Positions 32,516 to 44,180 are shown, counted from the first letter of the stretch. The stretch is DNA of 64,000 nt from Odontocerum albicorne (GCA_949825065.1 OX463848.1:28277549-28341548); one strand, 5' to 3'. Notes: a model not told the origin generated them from the letters alone. Made by a program: numbers and translations.

Positions 32516-33829
32516 AAAGCATCTACATATTAAGTACAGTATAATCGTAGAGTTAAATAATTTATTTATTAACTATTCATTAACGATACAATATATCTTA
32601 CAAAATAATAATTAAAAAAAGTAGTGAGTGTTTAATTTTTTACGAAAGAAAATAATCTTAAACACATCAACATATTAAAATAATACAAAATAATTTATAT
32701 AAGTAAGCTAGGAAAACAAATCAATGTGATATCAAAAATATAAAAAAATGACAATGTACGCAAGTTGATTATACGACACAGGACCGCGTGAGTCGTGCCC
32801 GCTGCCCGCACCGAGTGTCATATTCATGTGGATAGAATCATGCAGTGCAAATTCAACACTATATTAATTATTCAATCAAACCTCTTTTATTTCTCAACAT
32901 ACTATGGTTAAATATATTTGCAGCCCCATCAAATTGATTTCCCATAAGAGGCATTATATATACCTTTCTATATTAGGCATTCTATATTATATGTATGTAT
33001 TGGTAATGATGTTTATGTCATCCAGTAATATTAAGCAGTCCACCTCATGCAACAAATTACATTTTTTTATTGCATCATCCTTCATCCTTCAGTATGCGTT
33101 ACAGATTGGCTTTTTTCAACGTTTGTCAATATAATATTACGGTCTTTGGACTTTCTATCTTCTACTTAATTAATAAATTGGTAAATGTCTGAACCACTTC
33201 TCGACTTGAATTTGTTTTAAGAGATAATCTTATAAATAAAAAGCTCACCCCTCAAAACTCCCATATGGACAGCCATATATCCTATTGCTCCAAGGAGCTC
33301 AGTGGTTTATGGCATTACTGTCGATTTTGTTTTTACTAAACTTACTGGAAGTTGATTCGAAGGATACCATTAATCACAACGTCAATCGGACGATGAGATT
33401 GATGGAATTCTTCGCATTCGCCATGTACTGCTGAGAGATCAATGATCCCATCTTAAAATTTAAAAAAAAACAAAAAATTAAATCAATGTGTAATTAAATT
33501 AAGGTCGCCCCTGCTTAAAAAGTCATAACTCGCGGCTAATCGCGTAGTATCGAAGTACGACAAAGAACAAACGCCTGTTACTTAATAGTGGACCTACCCA
33601 CCCTATTCGGGCAGCAATAATAATATTATAATACTGTTGTATAACCGTTTAATTATTTACTATTCATGAATAAATCGATAGATGTCACTACAATATGTTA
33701 CACAACTCTGTGTAACATATTATTGAGACATCGTGTGTGTTTGTGTGTGTGTATGTTCTACAGCACTTATTCGGCTCTTTTTTGTGTATTCCGCGTGCAT
33801 GTTTCACTTACATACATCAAGGTTGACAC
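32516..33829. other. No gene seen
   Basis: Contains a perfect 13-bp hairpin (aatatgttacaca / tgtgtaacatatt, 4-nt loop) at 33692-33721. 33240-33450 is less AT-rich but unrecognised. ORFs at 32904-33134 and 33666-33863 resemble nothing. Confidence 0.45.
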
Positions 33830-33910
33830 AGAAGAATGTGCACAACTAACAGCAATTTTATAATGGGTCACGTTCCTCAGCATTGAAATCACGACGCAGT
33901 AGATAAAGCT
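33830..33910 (+). mobile_element. LINE family E, 3' end fragment
   Basis: 'gaatgtgcacaactaacagc' and 'gggtcacgttcctcagcatt' match the C-terminal codons and 3' sequence of the family E copy at 30.5 kb. Confidence 0.55.
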
Positions 33911-34312
33911 TTTTCGTTATATAGTTGAAAGCCACGATATATCAGCTTAAATTTGTTTATTAAAATCCTAAAAACCCACTTAACTTTTTACAATTCAAAT
34001 GTGTCAATAGCAATTTGCTAACGACAGTTGCACATTGTACTTTATAATTTGTAAGACTGCTACAATTGGGTAATTCCGTGTCTGGTTTAGTAGACATTTC
34101 TAATTTCAGGATAGTCCTCTAGCATTTCTTCAAACTAAGATTTTGACTTGCAGACTATTTTATTTTATCTAAAGTTATTTTAAAAAATATCCTATATTTT
34201 CGTATTCTCGTTGCGTTGAGATAATTTATGTTTTTTTTCGACTCAAACTTTGTATTGTTCATTGAATTTAATTAAATGTTTTTGATTATTTTTTACTTTC
34301 CGTATTATACTA
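33911..34312. other. No gene seen
   Basis: AT-rich spacer up to the TA at 34311-34312 that borders the next element. Confidence 0.5.
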
Positions 34313-34859
34313 AAGGGTCTTTCAAATTGAGCGTTTTTTTTAATTCTTGGATAAAACACAGATGGCGTCACGAACTTGCCTGGGTCTTGTGATATTTGAA
34401 AAGTGTAATGTATGACATTTATAAAAATGGAGTCCTATACAATACAACAACGGGTTCGAATTGTTGAATTATTTTATGTAATGTAATCCCAGGAAACGGC
34501 GATGTTAATTGGCTACCAAGATCATGTAATCTGACGCCGTTGGACTATTTTCTATGGGGTTACGTGAAAAACCAGGTCTATAAGAATGACCTCCAATCGC
34601 CGAAGGACGAAATTATTCGCGTTATTGATGAGTTAGAATCGCAATTATGACGAAATGTCATCGAAAATTTTGACAAAAGAGTGGACTTTTGTGGAGCTGC
34701 AAGAGGTGGACATTTGGAGGATATTGTTTTTTTGTGTTTAAATGTCATACACTATACTTCAATGACCAATAAAAAGTTTTTTAAATCAATGCAAATTGTG
34801 TGTTTTATTTAAAATTTAAAAAATTTGAATTAATAAAACCGCTCAATTTGAAAGACCTT
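34313..34859 (+). mobile_element. 547-bp internally deleted mariner-like element
   Basis: Inverted ends AAGGGTCTTTCAAATTGAGC (left) and AAGGTCTTTCAAATTGAGC (right, inverted), bordered by TA at 34311-34312 and 34860-34861. Inside, 'atggagtcctatacaataca' encodes MESYTIQQRVRIVELFY, the N-terminus of a mariner-like transposase. A jump follows to GDVNWLPRSCNLTPLDYFLW, GYVKNQVYKND, VIENFDKRVDF and AARGGHLEDIVF. N-P/L-P-x-S-x-D/N-L-TPLDYFLWG is the region around the catalytic acid of the DDE_3-type family. So the middle two thirds, with two catalytic residues, is deleted while both ends remain. One in-frame stop (TGA after ELESQL). Confidence 0.9.
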
Positions 34860-34889
34860 TACATGGTATATGATATAATATTTTCATGT

Positions 34890-34992
34890 TAAGTATTTTG
34901 AAAGATGCATGTACCCTGAATGTTTAGTATTTGGAAAGATGCATGTACCCTGAATGTTTAGTATTTGGAAAGATGCATGTACCCTGAATGTT
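34890..34992. repeat. 34-bp tandem repeat, three copies
   Basis: Three copies of a unit with 'gaaagatgcatgtaccctga' followed by 'atgtttagtattt', nearly identical. Confidence 0.9.
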
Positions 34993-36221
34993 TTTTTCTT
35001 GAAAAATGTCAATAAGCTATATTTTGTTTTATAATTGTTACTGTGATATGTAAAGGACACTTAAGTGTCGTTTATTTTTTCGATAGAAAAAAAATATCGA
35101 TATTTGTTTTCAAGTAATACTTTATGAAAGTTTTCACAGTTTATTGAGTAGGTCAGTGTGTCTGGGTCTAAAATCCCGTTTAGATCACTTCGTGAATTAT
35201 GTTCAAAGTTTAAGATCGTTTATATCAGAGGTTTCCGCTCACACGATTTGATATGACCCATTTATAATCTTAAAGTGGTCTAAAAGCATAGCAGCGTGAA
35301 TCAAAACTTTGGCACAATGAAATATGGACTGATCTTTTTATTTCATTCTGTGCATAAATCCTAACCATAATTTTCTTTTCATGTTCATTGCTCTTTAAAG
35401 TTTAGTAAAATAAGTGCAGGCGCTAAGAATTTATCTCACTATATATTACCCAAAAGATTTTGCGGGTTACTTAAGGAATTTTAATTAGTCACAGAAGTAG
35501 TGTACTATTCGTAAGACCAAGTGAGTCGATATTATATACGAATATGCCAAAACGATCCGACCCATAAAATATAATTGGTTTATTTGAAATATTAACAAAA
35601 CATAGATCAGTCATATACGAGTATGTATAAAATATCAAACCCGTTTGATGGGGCTTTATGGTTACGTTAAATCTTATTTTTCCCCACACAAGCCAATCTC
35701 AGAACAGTTGGGTCCTTTTTTGCATATTTACGTCTATATCCGTGCAAAGCGCGAATCAGTTTAACACATTTTTTTTGTAAAAACGGGTAAAAACTATTGG
35801 ATTTCAATAAACTAAAGAAAAAAATTTCGTGCAAAAGAATTCGGAAAAAGGCGATGTAAATATTATTTTATAATTTAATAACATTTGCTGATAATTTTCA
35901 AAAATATAAAAAAAGACAAGTAATAATTAAATGTGAACACAGAACATTTTAAGTGTTTGAATTTTTACAGTATTTTTTTTAATAACATTTTAGTTTAATA
36001 ACAATTAGGGTGGAGACTGAGATAATGTGTGTTTATGCATTAATTTTCATAGTGATGTTTTTCGACCTGTAAACATTTGTGATATGAGAGTTACGTTTCT
36101 TGCCCAAAATGGATCGATATGTTTGATTAGTTTAATATATATAGACTAGAAATGAATTAAAAATCTTTACGGAAATTTCATTTTGATATAAGTTAACTTT
36201 AAATGAAAAGTATTTTTGACT
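34993..36221. other. No gene seen
   Basis: AT-rich. TACGAGTA at 35616-35623; ORF at 35489-35689 unrecognised. Confidence 0.45.
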
Positions 36222-36315
36222 GATGATCTCCGTACCTTGGTAGGTCAAACGATTGTTTTCCACCTGACGGTTTCGGGATCATACCTGAAGATACCCAAAG
36301 AAGGGTACAGGGATC
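36222..36315 (+). mobile_element. SINE head fragment (weak)
   Basis: 'gatctccgtaccttggtagg', 'gttttccacctgacggtttc' and 'gggatcatacctgaag' follow the SINE head (A box, linker, B box) with many changes. No body or tail. Confidence 0.4.
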
Positions 36316-37319
36316 TCGGTAGTTTTTTTACATCTTTTTAGTATTGTAACTGCGAAGTTGACCACCTTTCACAAAAATTTCACTCTGAGTTCTAAAAAAA
36401 CTATCCGTCGCCTCGAAAAGGTGATCTCCGACTCAATAAATATGCCAAAACGATCAATCAGATCGAGAGAATTTGTAGTCTAAGCATGATCTATGCTGGG
36501 TATTAAAAGGAAACTAGTAATACTGATGAAGAGTGTTTTTAAGGAACCTATTTTTATTTCCTGTTTTTTACCATCATGACCTACATAAGTAACACAACAG
36601 TCTTGTGTAATATATATTTTTTTTTAAAGTTTCGCTTGGCTTTAAACTTAAAATCTTTTTAATATATTTTTGATGGATTGGAAGAGATTGCAATACGAGG
36701 AAAAGTAGGTCAGGCCGTATTGTGGTCTGTAAAATACAATAATATATTGTTATTCAATTTCAGCAAGTACACAATTTTGTTATATAATTAAATAAATCTG
36801 AATTTAAAGTGTTTTTTTTTTCAAACTTCAGTGTTTATTTCGATTTCTAAATAGTCTTTAACAGTTTTAACAATATTTGTCTACAATATGTAATGGCTCA
36901 TTATGAAACCACCTTGAATCGATGACGATTTGTGAGATATTAATATAAACATGAGAAGTGTTTTCTCTAGAAACAATATCATAACGAGTTGTGAAGATAA
37001 AGCCTTTGTATGGAATCTTTCAATAACCATTAAACTGAATATTCCACCTGTTTCCCCTTCTAAGAAAGCAGCCTTTGCCCCCTGCACGAGTCTCAGAGAT
37101 GGTCTCATGTATAAATAATCTCGTCTCATATTGGATTTTACGATTTTATTCATTTATCTAAACATCACTTGAAAATAAGTTTAAGCTACAAGAAAATTCA
37201 TAGAATTAATATTTCACATCATGCTTGAAAAATAGTGATGTTGAGAATGAGATTTTTTTTCTTAGTATTTAAAGAGTTTCTCTTTCAGATTTTTCTCTGG
37301 AAATATTGCGTTCAATAAA
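36316..37319. other. No gene seen
   Basis: The longest ORF (36881-37153, minus, 90 codons, RPSLRLVQGAKAAFLEGETG) is not low-complexity but I recognise nothing in it. Confidence 0.4.
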
Positions 37320-38290
37320 GGTATTGTCAAATCTCCCATCCACTCCATTTTCTTTTGCTGGTCTTTTTTAATACCATAAGTAGTGCGGCTATCCTATGTA
37401 AATATAACATACTTCCGAGATACACTAAGCCTCAACTATCTCTAATGTTCCAGTCTACACTTTTATTTCATACACTCGAACTAATTTTCTTGATTACCAT
37501 AAGTTAAGACTTTTTAAATTTAACTTATTTGATTCACTATTATTCGCGTACGTTCTTTAGAACGTTTTTTCAAGTATACTAGATATGTATCAGCACTGCC
37601 ATAACATTAACACTTAGCATTATAACATACATAGTCTTTAGCTTCTTACTCCAGAACCAGCATCGTTTCATATATTTGGACAAGATTCTTTGTATAGTTT
37701 GCCTGCCCATAGTGACAATACATATCCTTGTTTGACACCTCAAGGGATATAGAACCAATCAGTTAATATTTGATTCATTCCTATATTTTATCAATATACA
37801 ACGATGGAATATAACCTATCAAATATTGCTCACTCCGTAGTGGGACAGTTTCTTTAATGGTTTCATTCTCACTATTTGATTATATACTTTTTACAGATCA
37901 ACGAAAAAACTGTTTTTTTTTCTGTTTTAAGTCCAAATCTTCTCTGGTAATATTATTAAAAATAATATTTGATCGACGCAGTATCTACTACTTACAAATG
38001 CTCTCAACGTCTTCCATTTTTTTTCTTCCGGTGATATTCTTACTTCCATATTTTTTTCCACACGTCTTTCTTACTGAGGTGAGGAAACATATGGGTAGAT
38101 ATTGTTTACCCTATATTCAAGATATTGCCCCTTTGTATAAAGGAACAATTATTACGCGACATCAATTGTAGGTGAAAACTCATTATTCAACACAGATTTG
38201 AAAATTTTACCAACAAAGCTAATATTATAAACCCTACAACGTTGGTCAAATATTCTTGGGCGATCTCACCAAACTTTCAACTTTCCCATT
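37320..38290 (-). mobile_element. LINE reverse transcriptase fragment, probably family A
   Basis: Read from high to low coordinates with many shifts: a worn 'RGVKQGxxLSxxxFNLYT' region (SLEVSNKDMYCHYGQANYTK), then KVLTYGNQ (compare SKTKVMxxG), then a piece resembling LExVEAYxYLGSM. That order (motif 4, SK-x-KV, YLGS) is correct for a LINE reverse transcriptase. Above 37800 the reading is too worn to follow and the boundary is uncertain. Confidence 0.45.
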
Positions 38291-38352
38291 TTTCATACAT
38301 TTAACCACCATTAATTTTTTTTAAAGACTTGTGTAATTCGTTTTTACTACCG

Positions 38353-38506
38353 CATTTCCATCTATCACAAAATGGCTGTCATCATTTTAACTACTATCCT
38401 TTCCATCTATCACAAAATGGCTGTCATCATTTTGACTACTATCCTTTCCATAATAATATCCTTTCCATCTATCACAAAATAGCTGTCATCATTTTGACTA
38501 CTATCT
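38353..38506. repeat. 45-bp tandem repeat, three copies with one short partial unit
   Basis: Unit contains 'tttccatctatcacaaaatg', 'gctgtcatcatttt' and 'actactatcc'. Copies 2 and 3 are separated by a 17-bp partial unit (tttccataataatatcc). Confidence 0.9.
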
Positions 38507-38829
38507 GTTGAAAATTTCTGTATATATCTCATTTATGCTTTTGTCACCTATTAATAACTATTCGTTGCAATCACATTTACCTCATGTGTCTGATTTTCCT
38601 CGTCGTTTTCACGTATTCACTAAATACATTTATCATCTCAATTATCTATGGTCAATACGTAAAAGCTGTTAATTTAAGCAGTATATAAAATTTATACAAT
38701 TGCATGTGTTTCACGAAGTAAATAGGCTCTCTCATTATTTATATTCGTAAATATATTTGCTGAAACTAAAAACAGACATCAATGAACATCATATAATTTT
38801 AATTGATTTACTAATTTACTGTTTTTTTA

Positions 38830-39120
38830 CTTCAAATAACGACATAACCCTACCGGTTTCAAGGTGCTCACTCCATCATCAGGGGAGCTCAAACAAGACT
38901 GAAAATTATACCTGACCTGGCACCGAGAAACTGTACACATAAAACGGTAAAATTTAGACATCTAATGGAAAGAATTTGGACTGGTGGTTGGGGATGGAGG
39001 GAGACAGGAGATGGCTTCGGCAAGCATCTGTGAGACCTCGGGAACGTATGTTTTTCTAAGGATTTATCTCAATGCACTGACTTTGATATTTCCAGGTCCT
39101 CTAATCTCTCTTATTAATAT
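38830..39120 (-). mobile_element. Penelope-like element, 3' part
   Basis: Terminal repeat (aaccctaccggtttcaagg, ctccatcatcaggggagctc) followed by sequence that aligns with the C-terminal coding end of the copy at 29.3 kb ('ctgacctggcaccgagaaac', 'gtttttctaaggatttatct', 'ccaggtcctctaatctctct'). The last block encodes the LDRLEALEIS-like region around the nuclease Glu, much altered. The GVY/YIG motifs are gone. Confidence 0.7.
38846..38888 (-). ncRNA. Hammerhead-like motif, Penelope family 1
   Basis: Minus strand: CTCCC, CTGATGA (canonical core), T, GGAGTGAGCACCTT, GAAACCGGTA, GGG. This copy keeps the canonical U7 core, but its stem II pairing is weaker than in the 29.2-kb copy. Confidence 0.5.
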
Positions 39121-39189
39121 ACAAGCGTAGAAAAAAATTTAAACTTCCACAGTGTTAACGCCTTAACTATAAAGAACACATTATACTAT

Positions 39190-39300
39190 TCGAAGATTTC
39201 ATGGCTGATTTACAATAGATTAAAACGTTTTATGGAGTTGATGGTCAACGTTTCGAAGGCATTGCATCCTTCATCTTCAGAGTGGTATCAAGAAACATTA
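39190..39300 (-). mobile_element. Second Penelope-type terminus with hammerhead-like motif
   Basis: A sequence different from family 1 but with the same layout. Minus strand 39282-39243: CTCTGAAGATGAAGG, loop ATGCAATG (or close), CCTTCGAAACGTTGACC. Core CTGAAGA, an extra T, a perfect 5-bp stem II (GAAGG/CCTTC), GAAA, and a two-pair loopless stem III (ACGU) before GACC. No coding sequence is attached. It is abutted by family 1 at 38.8-39.1 kb. Confidence 0.5.
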
Positions 39301-39983
39301 TCAAATCGTAAAGTAATGTTTTTGGCTCAAAGATTTGAGTTTAAAGTAAAAGTTAATAAATTTTAAATGAAATAAAATAATGTATAATCTAAAGAATGAA
39401 TTAATTTAAAATCTTAATATCAACAGCCTTAAAAACTCCTGAATTCCGTGAAACATACATCAGTGATGTGATCAGAAATATACCCATACCACTTCCTCCC
39501 AGATAAAGTGTACTATCGGGTGCTGAAATTGTCATTGATTTCCCATATTTCAGCATCAGCCTGGATGATACGTCTATTTATCAGAGCGGCGGATGAAATT
39601 CGCAAACGAGCTGGTGTTATTGAATATTTTTGCTGGGAATATTCAGTTCGAGATAAATCGGATTCGTGGCTGACAATCGCTGAGGCAGACGTTTTTCACG
39701 ATTCGGCCTTGAATGAACGATTCATGACAAATTGGTGCATTACTCGATTTGCATCAGTTTAATTGATTTGCATTAAAGTGGATATTCTCGATCCATATAG
39801 ATTTCCATTAATATATCGCCAATAATAATTTCATTCTCAATGGAGAGGTATTTTTATTTATTGAAATTGAGATTTACTCGTACCTGTTATTTTATTAAAT
39901 TAATATTTGAATAATAAAAGCAAATTATCTTTGGTTTGAGTGACTAAATCTAAGTGGAATGTCTTCATTGTATATTTAGACTC
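39301..39983. other. Unrecognised; one unexplained ORF
   Basis: The plus-strand ORF at 39508-39762 (84 codons; includes IRAADEIRKRAGVIEYFCWE and NERFMTNW) has more even base use than its surroundings. I do not recognise it. TACTCGTA lies at 39875-39882. Confidence 0.35.
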
Positions 39984-40275
39984 TGTGTCTGATATTGTTG
40001 CTTCGGAAAATAGCAAAACTTTGATATGAATCTCATCTTTACCAAGTAAATTGATTGTCCCGAATCTATTCAAATAAAACTATGTGTCTGATATTGTTGC
40101 TTCGGAAAATAGCAAAACTTTGATATGAATCTCATCTTTACCAAGTAAATTGATTGTCCCGAATCTATTCAAATAAAACTATGTGTCTGATATTGTTGCT
40201 TCGGAAAATAGCAAAACTTTGATATGAATCTCATCTTTACCAAGTAAATTGAATGTCCCGAATCTATTCAAATAT
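39984..40275. repeat. 99-bp tandem repeat, three copies
   Basis: Starts of 'tgtgtctgatattgttgctt' at 39984, 40083 and 40182. The copies are almost identical (one clear difference, 'attgtccc' against 'aatgtccc'), so the expansion is recent. Confidence 0.95.
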
Positions 40276-40378
40276 AGCGCGATATTACGACAGAGCAGTG
40301 CCTAAGTACTAGAGATATGAGTGGTATGTCTAGCTTCAGAAAGTACTTCAAAATCTGGGAAACTACTTAAAGATTTTA

Positions 40379-40418
40379 TAAGACCTCCCAAAAAGATGTT
40401 ACTTCTTGGGAGGTCTTA
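40379..40418. repeat. Perfect 13-bp inverted repeat, 14-nt loop
   Basis: taagacctcccaa (40379-40391) and ttgggaggtctta (40406-40418). Not followed by a T-run typical of a bacterial terminator context; in this setting it is just a hairpin. Confidence 0.85.
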
Positions 40419-40582
40419 AAAAATATTATATGTGAACACTACCATATACTTTACATTCCACTTAAAGCCAAGTATTTACTATCACTCATTGGAAGGTTTA
40501 CAAAGATTTTTTTGTAGTTCGTCTTCTCTTGGCAAGTTTTCTTTGGTTTTGATACAAAACATGTACGACCACAACATTATAT

Positions 40583-40795
40583 TAATTACGCTTTTGTTGT
40601 TTATAGTATAACCCGGCAGATTTATTGCCGTGTGCCAATTTCTCATAACTGACCAGAAAGGTGTCAGAGAAGTTTTAAGTGAAAAACAGACTGCTACTCT
40701 TTATGGGAAAATGACCAAATAGCAACAGGAATTGAATCCACAATTTCCGAGCTGAAAGTCAGGCGTCTTTTCAACTAGGCCATGTAGGCTATTGA
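40583..40795 (-). mobile_element. SINE copy
   Basis: Reverse-complement SINE: 'cccggcagatttattgccgt', 'accagaaaggtgtcagagaa', 'aacagactgctactc', 'caacaggaattgaatccaca', 'gcgtcttttcaactaggcca'. Near full length. Confidence 0.8.
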
Positions 40796-41307
40796 TTTTT
40801 CTTTTTGGTAGGTGATATAATTGAGAAATGTTTTGGAATCACCGAAAATTTAAATTGGTGACTTGTAGAAACTTTTATTATTCAAGTCATATTTTACTAC
40901 GTACTATTTTCCAAATCTAATTTATGAAAAGAATAGAAAAAAAATATTTTTTCAAAGTAAAATATTTCTTATTCGTTTGTCTATTATGTTCATTTTACCA
41001 GTTTTATTTTGACTTATCGGTCAATTTACTTGTTGACATATATATTTTGGCAAAATGAAATAATTTTTAATAATCCCAAAAAAATCTACACAATTTTGAG
41101 TTAATTTGTAAAATAAACTTTGGGTAAGTAAAAAAATAAGCTTTCAAAGTTAATAAAGGAAAAAGTCAAGTTTATTTTTAAGATATAAATGAAATTGAGA
41201 TTAAATATTAAAAGTAATCAATTTATTAAATTGTAAAAAAATTACTAAAAAAATGACTAAAAAATGATATATTTAAATTTTTTATTCAAATTAGAGACAA
41301 TATTAGC
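40796..41307. other. No gene seen
   Basis: Very AT-rich, with many poly-A/T runs. Confidence 0.5.
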
Positions 41308-41530
41308 TATGACGACCTTCGTGACCTCGTTGATAAGATACCGATTTTCAGATTCAAAGGTTGTGGGTTCGATTCCTGTCGGAATACAGATTTTAAAACA
41401 GGGTTCCAGTCTGGTTTTCATTTGAGGTTGGTTTAATACCTTTCTGGTTGGTTAAAAGAGATTGTCCCATGTTAATCAACCCGCCAGATTGTAGTGTATA
41501 CAATGAAAGTGTACAATAATAAAAATCGAT
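41308..41530 (+). mobile_element. Full-length SINE copy (reference)
   Basis: Best complete copy. Head: 'acgaccttcgtgacctcgtt' (A box region) and 'gttgtgggttcgattcctgt' (B box GGTTCGATTCC). Body: 'agggttccagtctggttttc', 'aatacctttctggttggtta'. Tail: 'agattgtcccatgttaatca', 'acccgccagattgtagtgta', 'tacaatgaaagtgtacaata'. A tRNA-like head with both RNA polymerase III boxes followed by an unrelated body and a tail shared with LINE family C. Confidence 0.85.
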
Positions 41531-42419
41531 GGTTTTCATCAGAAATCAATACACTCATGTTTGATTTGCATAAAGTATATCGTTTAAATATAAACTTCTA
41601 GTTTAATCAAAATAAATAGTTTGATTTAATAAGATTTTTTTCATTTTACCAAACGAAAATAAAAAAAAACTATTTCTGAGTCATCAATTTTCATGAAAAA
41701 TACGACAAAACCAAAAACTCTAAATTTTTGCCCTTTTCAGCGTTTTCAAATGCTTTTATTAGAATTTCCTGAAAATGCTTTGATTTCGAGATACGGATTT
41801 TGTTACCCTTCAAAATACCAAGTTGCGTCCTCTTTAAAATTCCCCGCCTCCTCAAATATCCTCGGAATGTGGAGACATTGAAAATGAAACGTGAACTTCA
41901 CCTGCCGAAAGCGAGCGACTTAAATTAATATCTACCTTTTTCACAAAATGTACTTGATCCTCCAGTTTCCCCTTTTGGCAGAACACGATCCTTATTGAAA
42001 TAAATTTTGGTACAATTTCTTTAAAAAAAGGAAGACTGCAAGTATTGTAAATCTTAATTTGATTATTTGAAAATTCACTCAAATTATCGAAGTATGGAAA
42101 ATCAAGATAATGGTCAAGAATTAAAAAGTAAGAAAAAAAATTATCTCTCTCTAGTGCCACTTTTAATGCTTCTTATTTCTCAGAATAAATCCCAACATCC
42201 TTAAGCAACTGCTAATTGTTTTTTTCAGTATGAATTAAAAACGTTAAATCGTTCCAATTTATCACAATTAATCGAGTTATCAGCAAGTATGGAGTTTTTT
42301 TTAATTTTAAACAAACTGACCTAGCATGTTTTAGTGTTCAGGCGTAGTTTATTAATCTGACACTATAAACATAACTCCGTGAGGCTTTTTAGGATGATAT
42401 TACAGTCATCGAATCATTT
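41531..42419. other. No gene seen
   Basis: 41700-42160 is slightly less AT-rich, with opposing short ORFs (41693-41881 plus, 41852-42160 minus), neither recognised. Confidence 0.4.
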
Positions 42420-42660
42420 GATTGATTTCATCCATACATATGTCAAATTCAAGTTCATCAAAACATGCAAATATATCGTAGATGAACAGATTAAACAATG
42501 CCGATTCCAAGCGAGACCCTTGAGCCACACCGCTTGTTGAATTGGTTTATGACAAAACTACACCATTTACATTCACAAGACTCCTTGAAGAAAAATACGA
42601 CTTTATACTAGACTCTTGAAGATCTTTGGTATAGTAAAGAGGATACAGATCGGTCGATAT
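42420..42660 (-). pseudogene. LINE family D (Jockey-like) reverse transcriptase fragment
   Basis: The minus strand reads SIKSYFSSRSLVNVNGVVLS, stop, TNSTSGVAQGSRLESALFNL, FIYDIFACFDELEF. This is the 'YLSxRxxxVxVNGxxS...(V/T)SGVPQGSxLGPLLFxLFINDI' segment of Jockey-like reverse transcriptases. One stop only. The FADD motif should follow but the copy ends at about 42420. Confidence 0.75.
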
Positions 42661-42759
42661 TTACACACAAAATGTTAATCTCCAGTTTTTAATATTGACT
42701 TAACCCCTCCTCCTCCATTTATCTATATTATATTTAGATATATTATACTATCGTGAAAT

Positions 42760-43190
42760 CCGACATAACATTTGTGATTTTACATATATATTCTTTTTTT
42801 CTTCTTATGTGGTATGTTATCAGACAGTCTCTCTTGAGATATTGACTCCCAGCTATGCTACCATATTTTTGGGGACGATTACCAGTGAGTATTTCATGTA
42901 CCTGTAGGATGCTATTGAACTGTCCATCCTTTTCACATAGCCTCGCCGGTATCTTCTGCAGTTTCTACTCATCTCACAATATATTCTACCTTACATATTT
43001 CTCCGACACGTGATTTTCTAATTCAATATCTAAGTGTGTTGTTTGTAATGACTAAGAATTTTTCTTCAATAGTTGTAAGCATATTTTTTGTTTGAGTCGA
43101 ACCTGTTCTAGACTCTTTTTCATGGATATAGTTGACCTCACATATGCTTTATACATTTTTACTTTATTGTCTATTATTGTGTATTTTTAA
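42760..43190 (-). mobile_element. LINE family F, ORF2 C-terminus
   Basis: The minus strand reads KVKMYKAYVRSTI, SMKKSLEQVRLKQK, then RRYRRGYVKRMDSSIASYRY, MKYSLVIVPKN. It is the C-terminal half of a LINE ORF2 after the catalytic site (K-x-K-x-Y-x2-Y-x-RST, then W-x-GHVKRM). Worn; a (tcctcctcc) patch follows at 42707. Confidence 0.55.
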
Positions 43191-43999
43191 CTAATTATCA
43201 CATATTTTATTTTACTTTAAAGTTCTTTGTAGAGATTTTTGTTGCAGAACTAAAATATTTAAAAAGAGTCGTTTTAAGAAGTGGAAGGTAAAATACTTTC
43301 TTAAAATTAAGCTCAATCCTACATACATATTTCTCGCAACTTTATGAAAGGGCTCGGTACTTTGTAATGATATTTTATACCTGGAATGAAATAGAGATAT
43401 AAAGTAGTCTGAAAATATAACGTCCTTTTTAGGCACACCAAGAAAATAAGTGATAAAGGAAAGGTACGGCCGGCGCAACTTCTACGTTAAAATGTTTCAC
43501 TAGCTTTGAAATAAACCATTTAGGGGCGGGAAACTCTGGAGTGAAGGTACTTAATTGGTTGCTTTATATTACATTTCCTCAGAAATTGAAAATATAATAT
43601 TGTAATATATTGTTTATAAGGCATTTTAAGTGGAAAAAAGTTGATATTTAAAAATAAGTACGAAAATATGCTAATTGTTTTACACAAAAACATGTTTGAT
43701 TTATTTTAAAATATCGAATGAGCACACTTCTATCTTTTATGAGCAAAAATATAAAGTCAGGATAGTCAGTATTAAATGCCGAAATCCCGTTTAAAAAAAA
43801 TCTACGAGTATATGAGCTTATATAATATATTGTCATTATACCCGTATTCTTCTAAAACATCAAAATAAGTAGAATATGGGAAAAAGGTTTATTTTGCTTA
43901 AGTTATACTTCCAGATGACTTTTTAACGTTTACCATTTTTCAATGTATAATTTTGAGAAACCGAGAAGTGTTTAAAAAATCTTCTAACTTTACTTCCTT
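43191..43999. other. No gene seen
   Basis: AT-rich; ORFs at 43212-43478 and 43648-43836 unrecognised. TACGAGTA at 43803-43810. Confidence 0.45.
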
Positions 44000-44180
44000 T
44001 GTGTATAATTATAGCAGGCTTATTATCATATGGCAATTCTTCCTGTCAACCAGAAATATGTTAAAAGTGAAGAAGAATATGAATGATCAGAACTGAAGAC
44101 CCTTTTGATTTCTATTAGGAATTGAGTCTGAAACCATTGGGTTCGAAGTCAACCATTCTATCAACTAAGCCACCCCAGTA
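44000..44180 (-). mobile_element. SINE copy
   Basis: Reverse-complement SINE: 'gcaggcttattatcatatgg', 'cctgtcaaccagaaatatgt', 'aggaattgagtctgaaacca', 'ctatcaactaagccaccc'. Near full length without the last tail bases. Confidence 0.75.

Noticed and set aside
36881..37153. 90-codon minus-strand ORF as a gene
   Set aside because: No recognisable domain, no supporting neighbour and no splice context that I could defend; reported only as unrecognised.
39984..40275. CRISPR-like array
   Set aside because: The units are directly adjacent 99-bp copies without unique spacers; this is a eukaryotic tandem repeat. The same holds for the 34-, 45- and 64-bp arrays.
40379..40418. Rho-independent terminator
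   Set aside because: The genome context is eukaryotic and no gene ends here; it is an inverted repeat only.
41308..41400. tRNA gene at a SINE head
   Set aside because: A- and B-box-like blocks are present, but there is no cloverleaf with an acceptor stem, and the block is joined to the SINE body in every copy.
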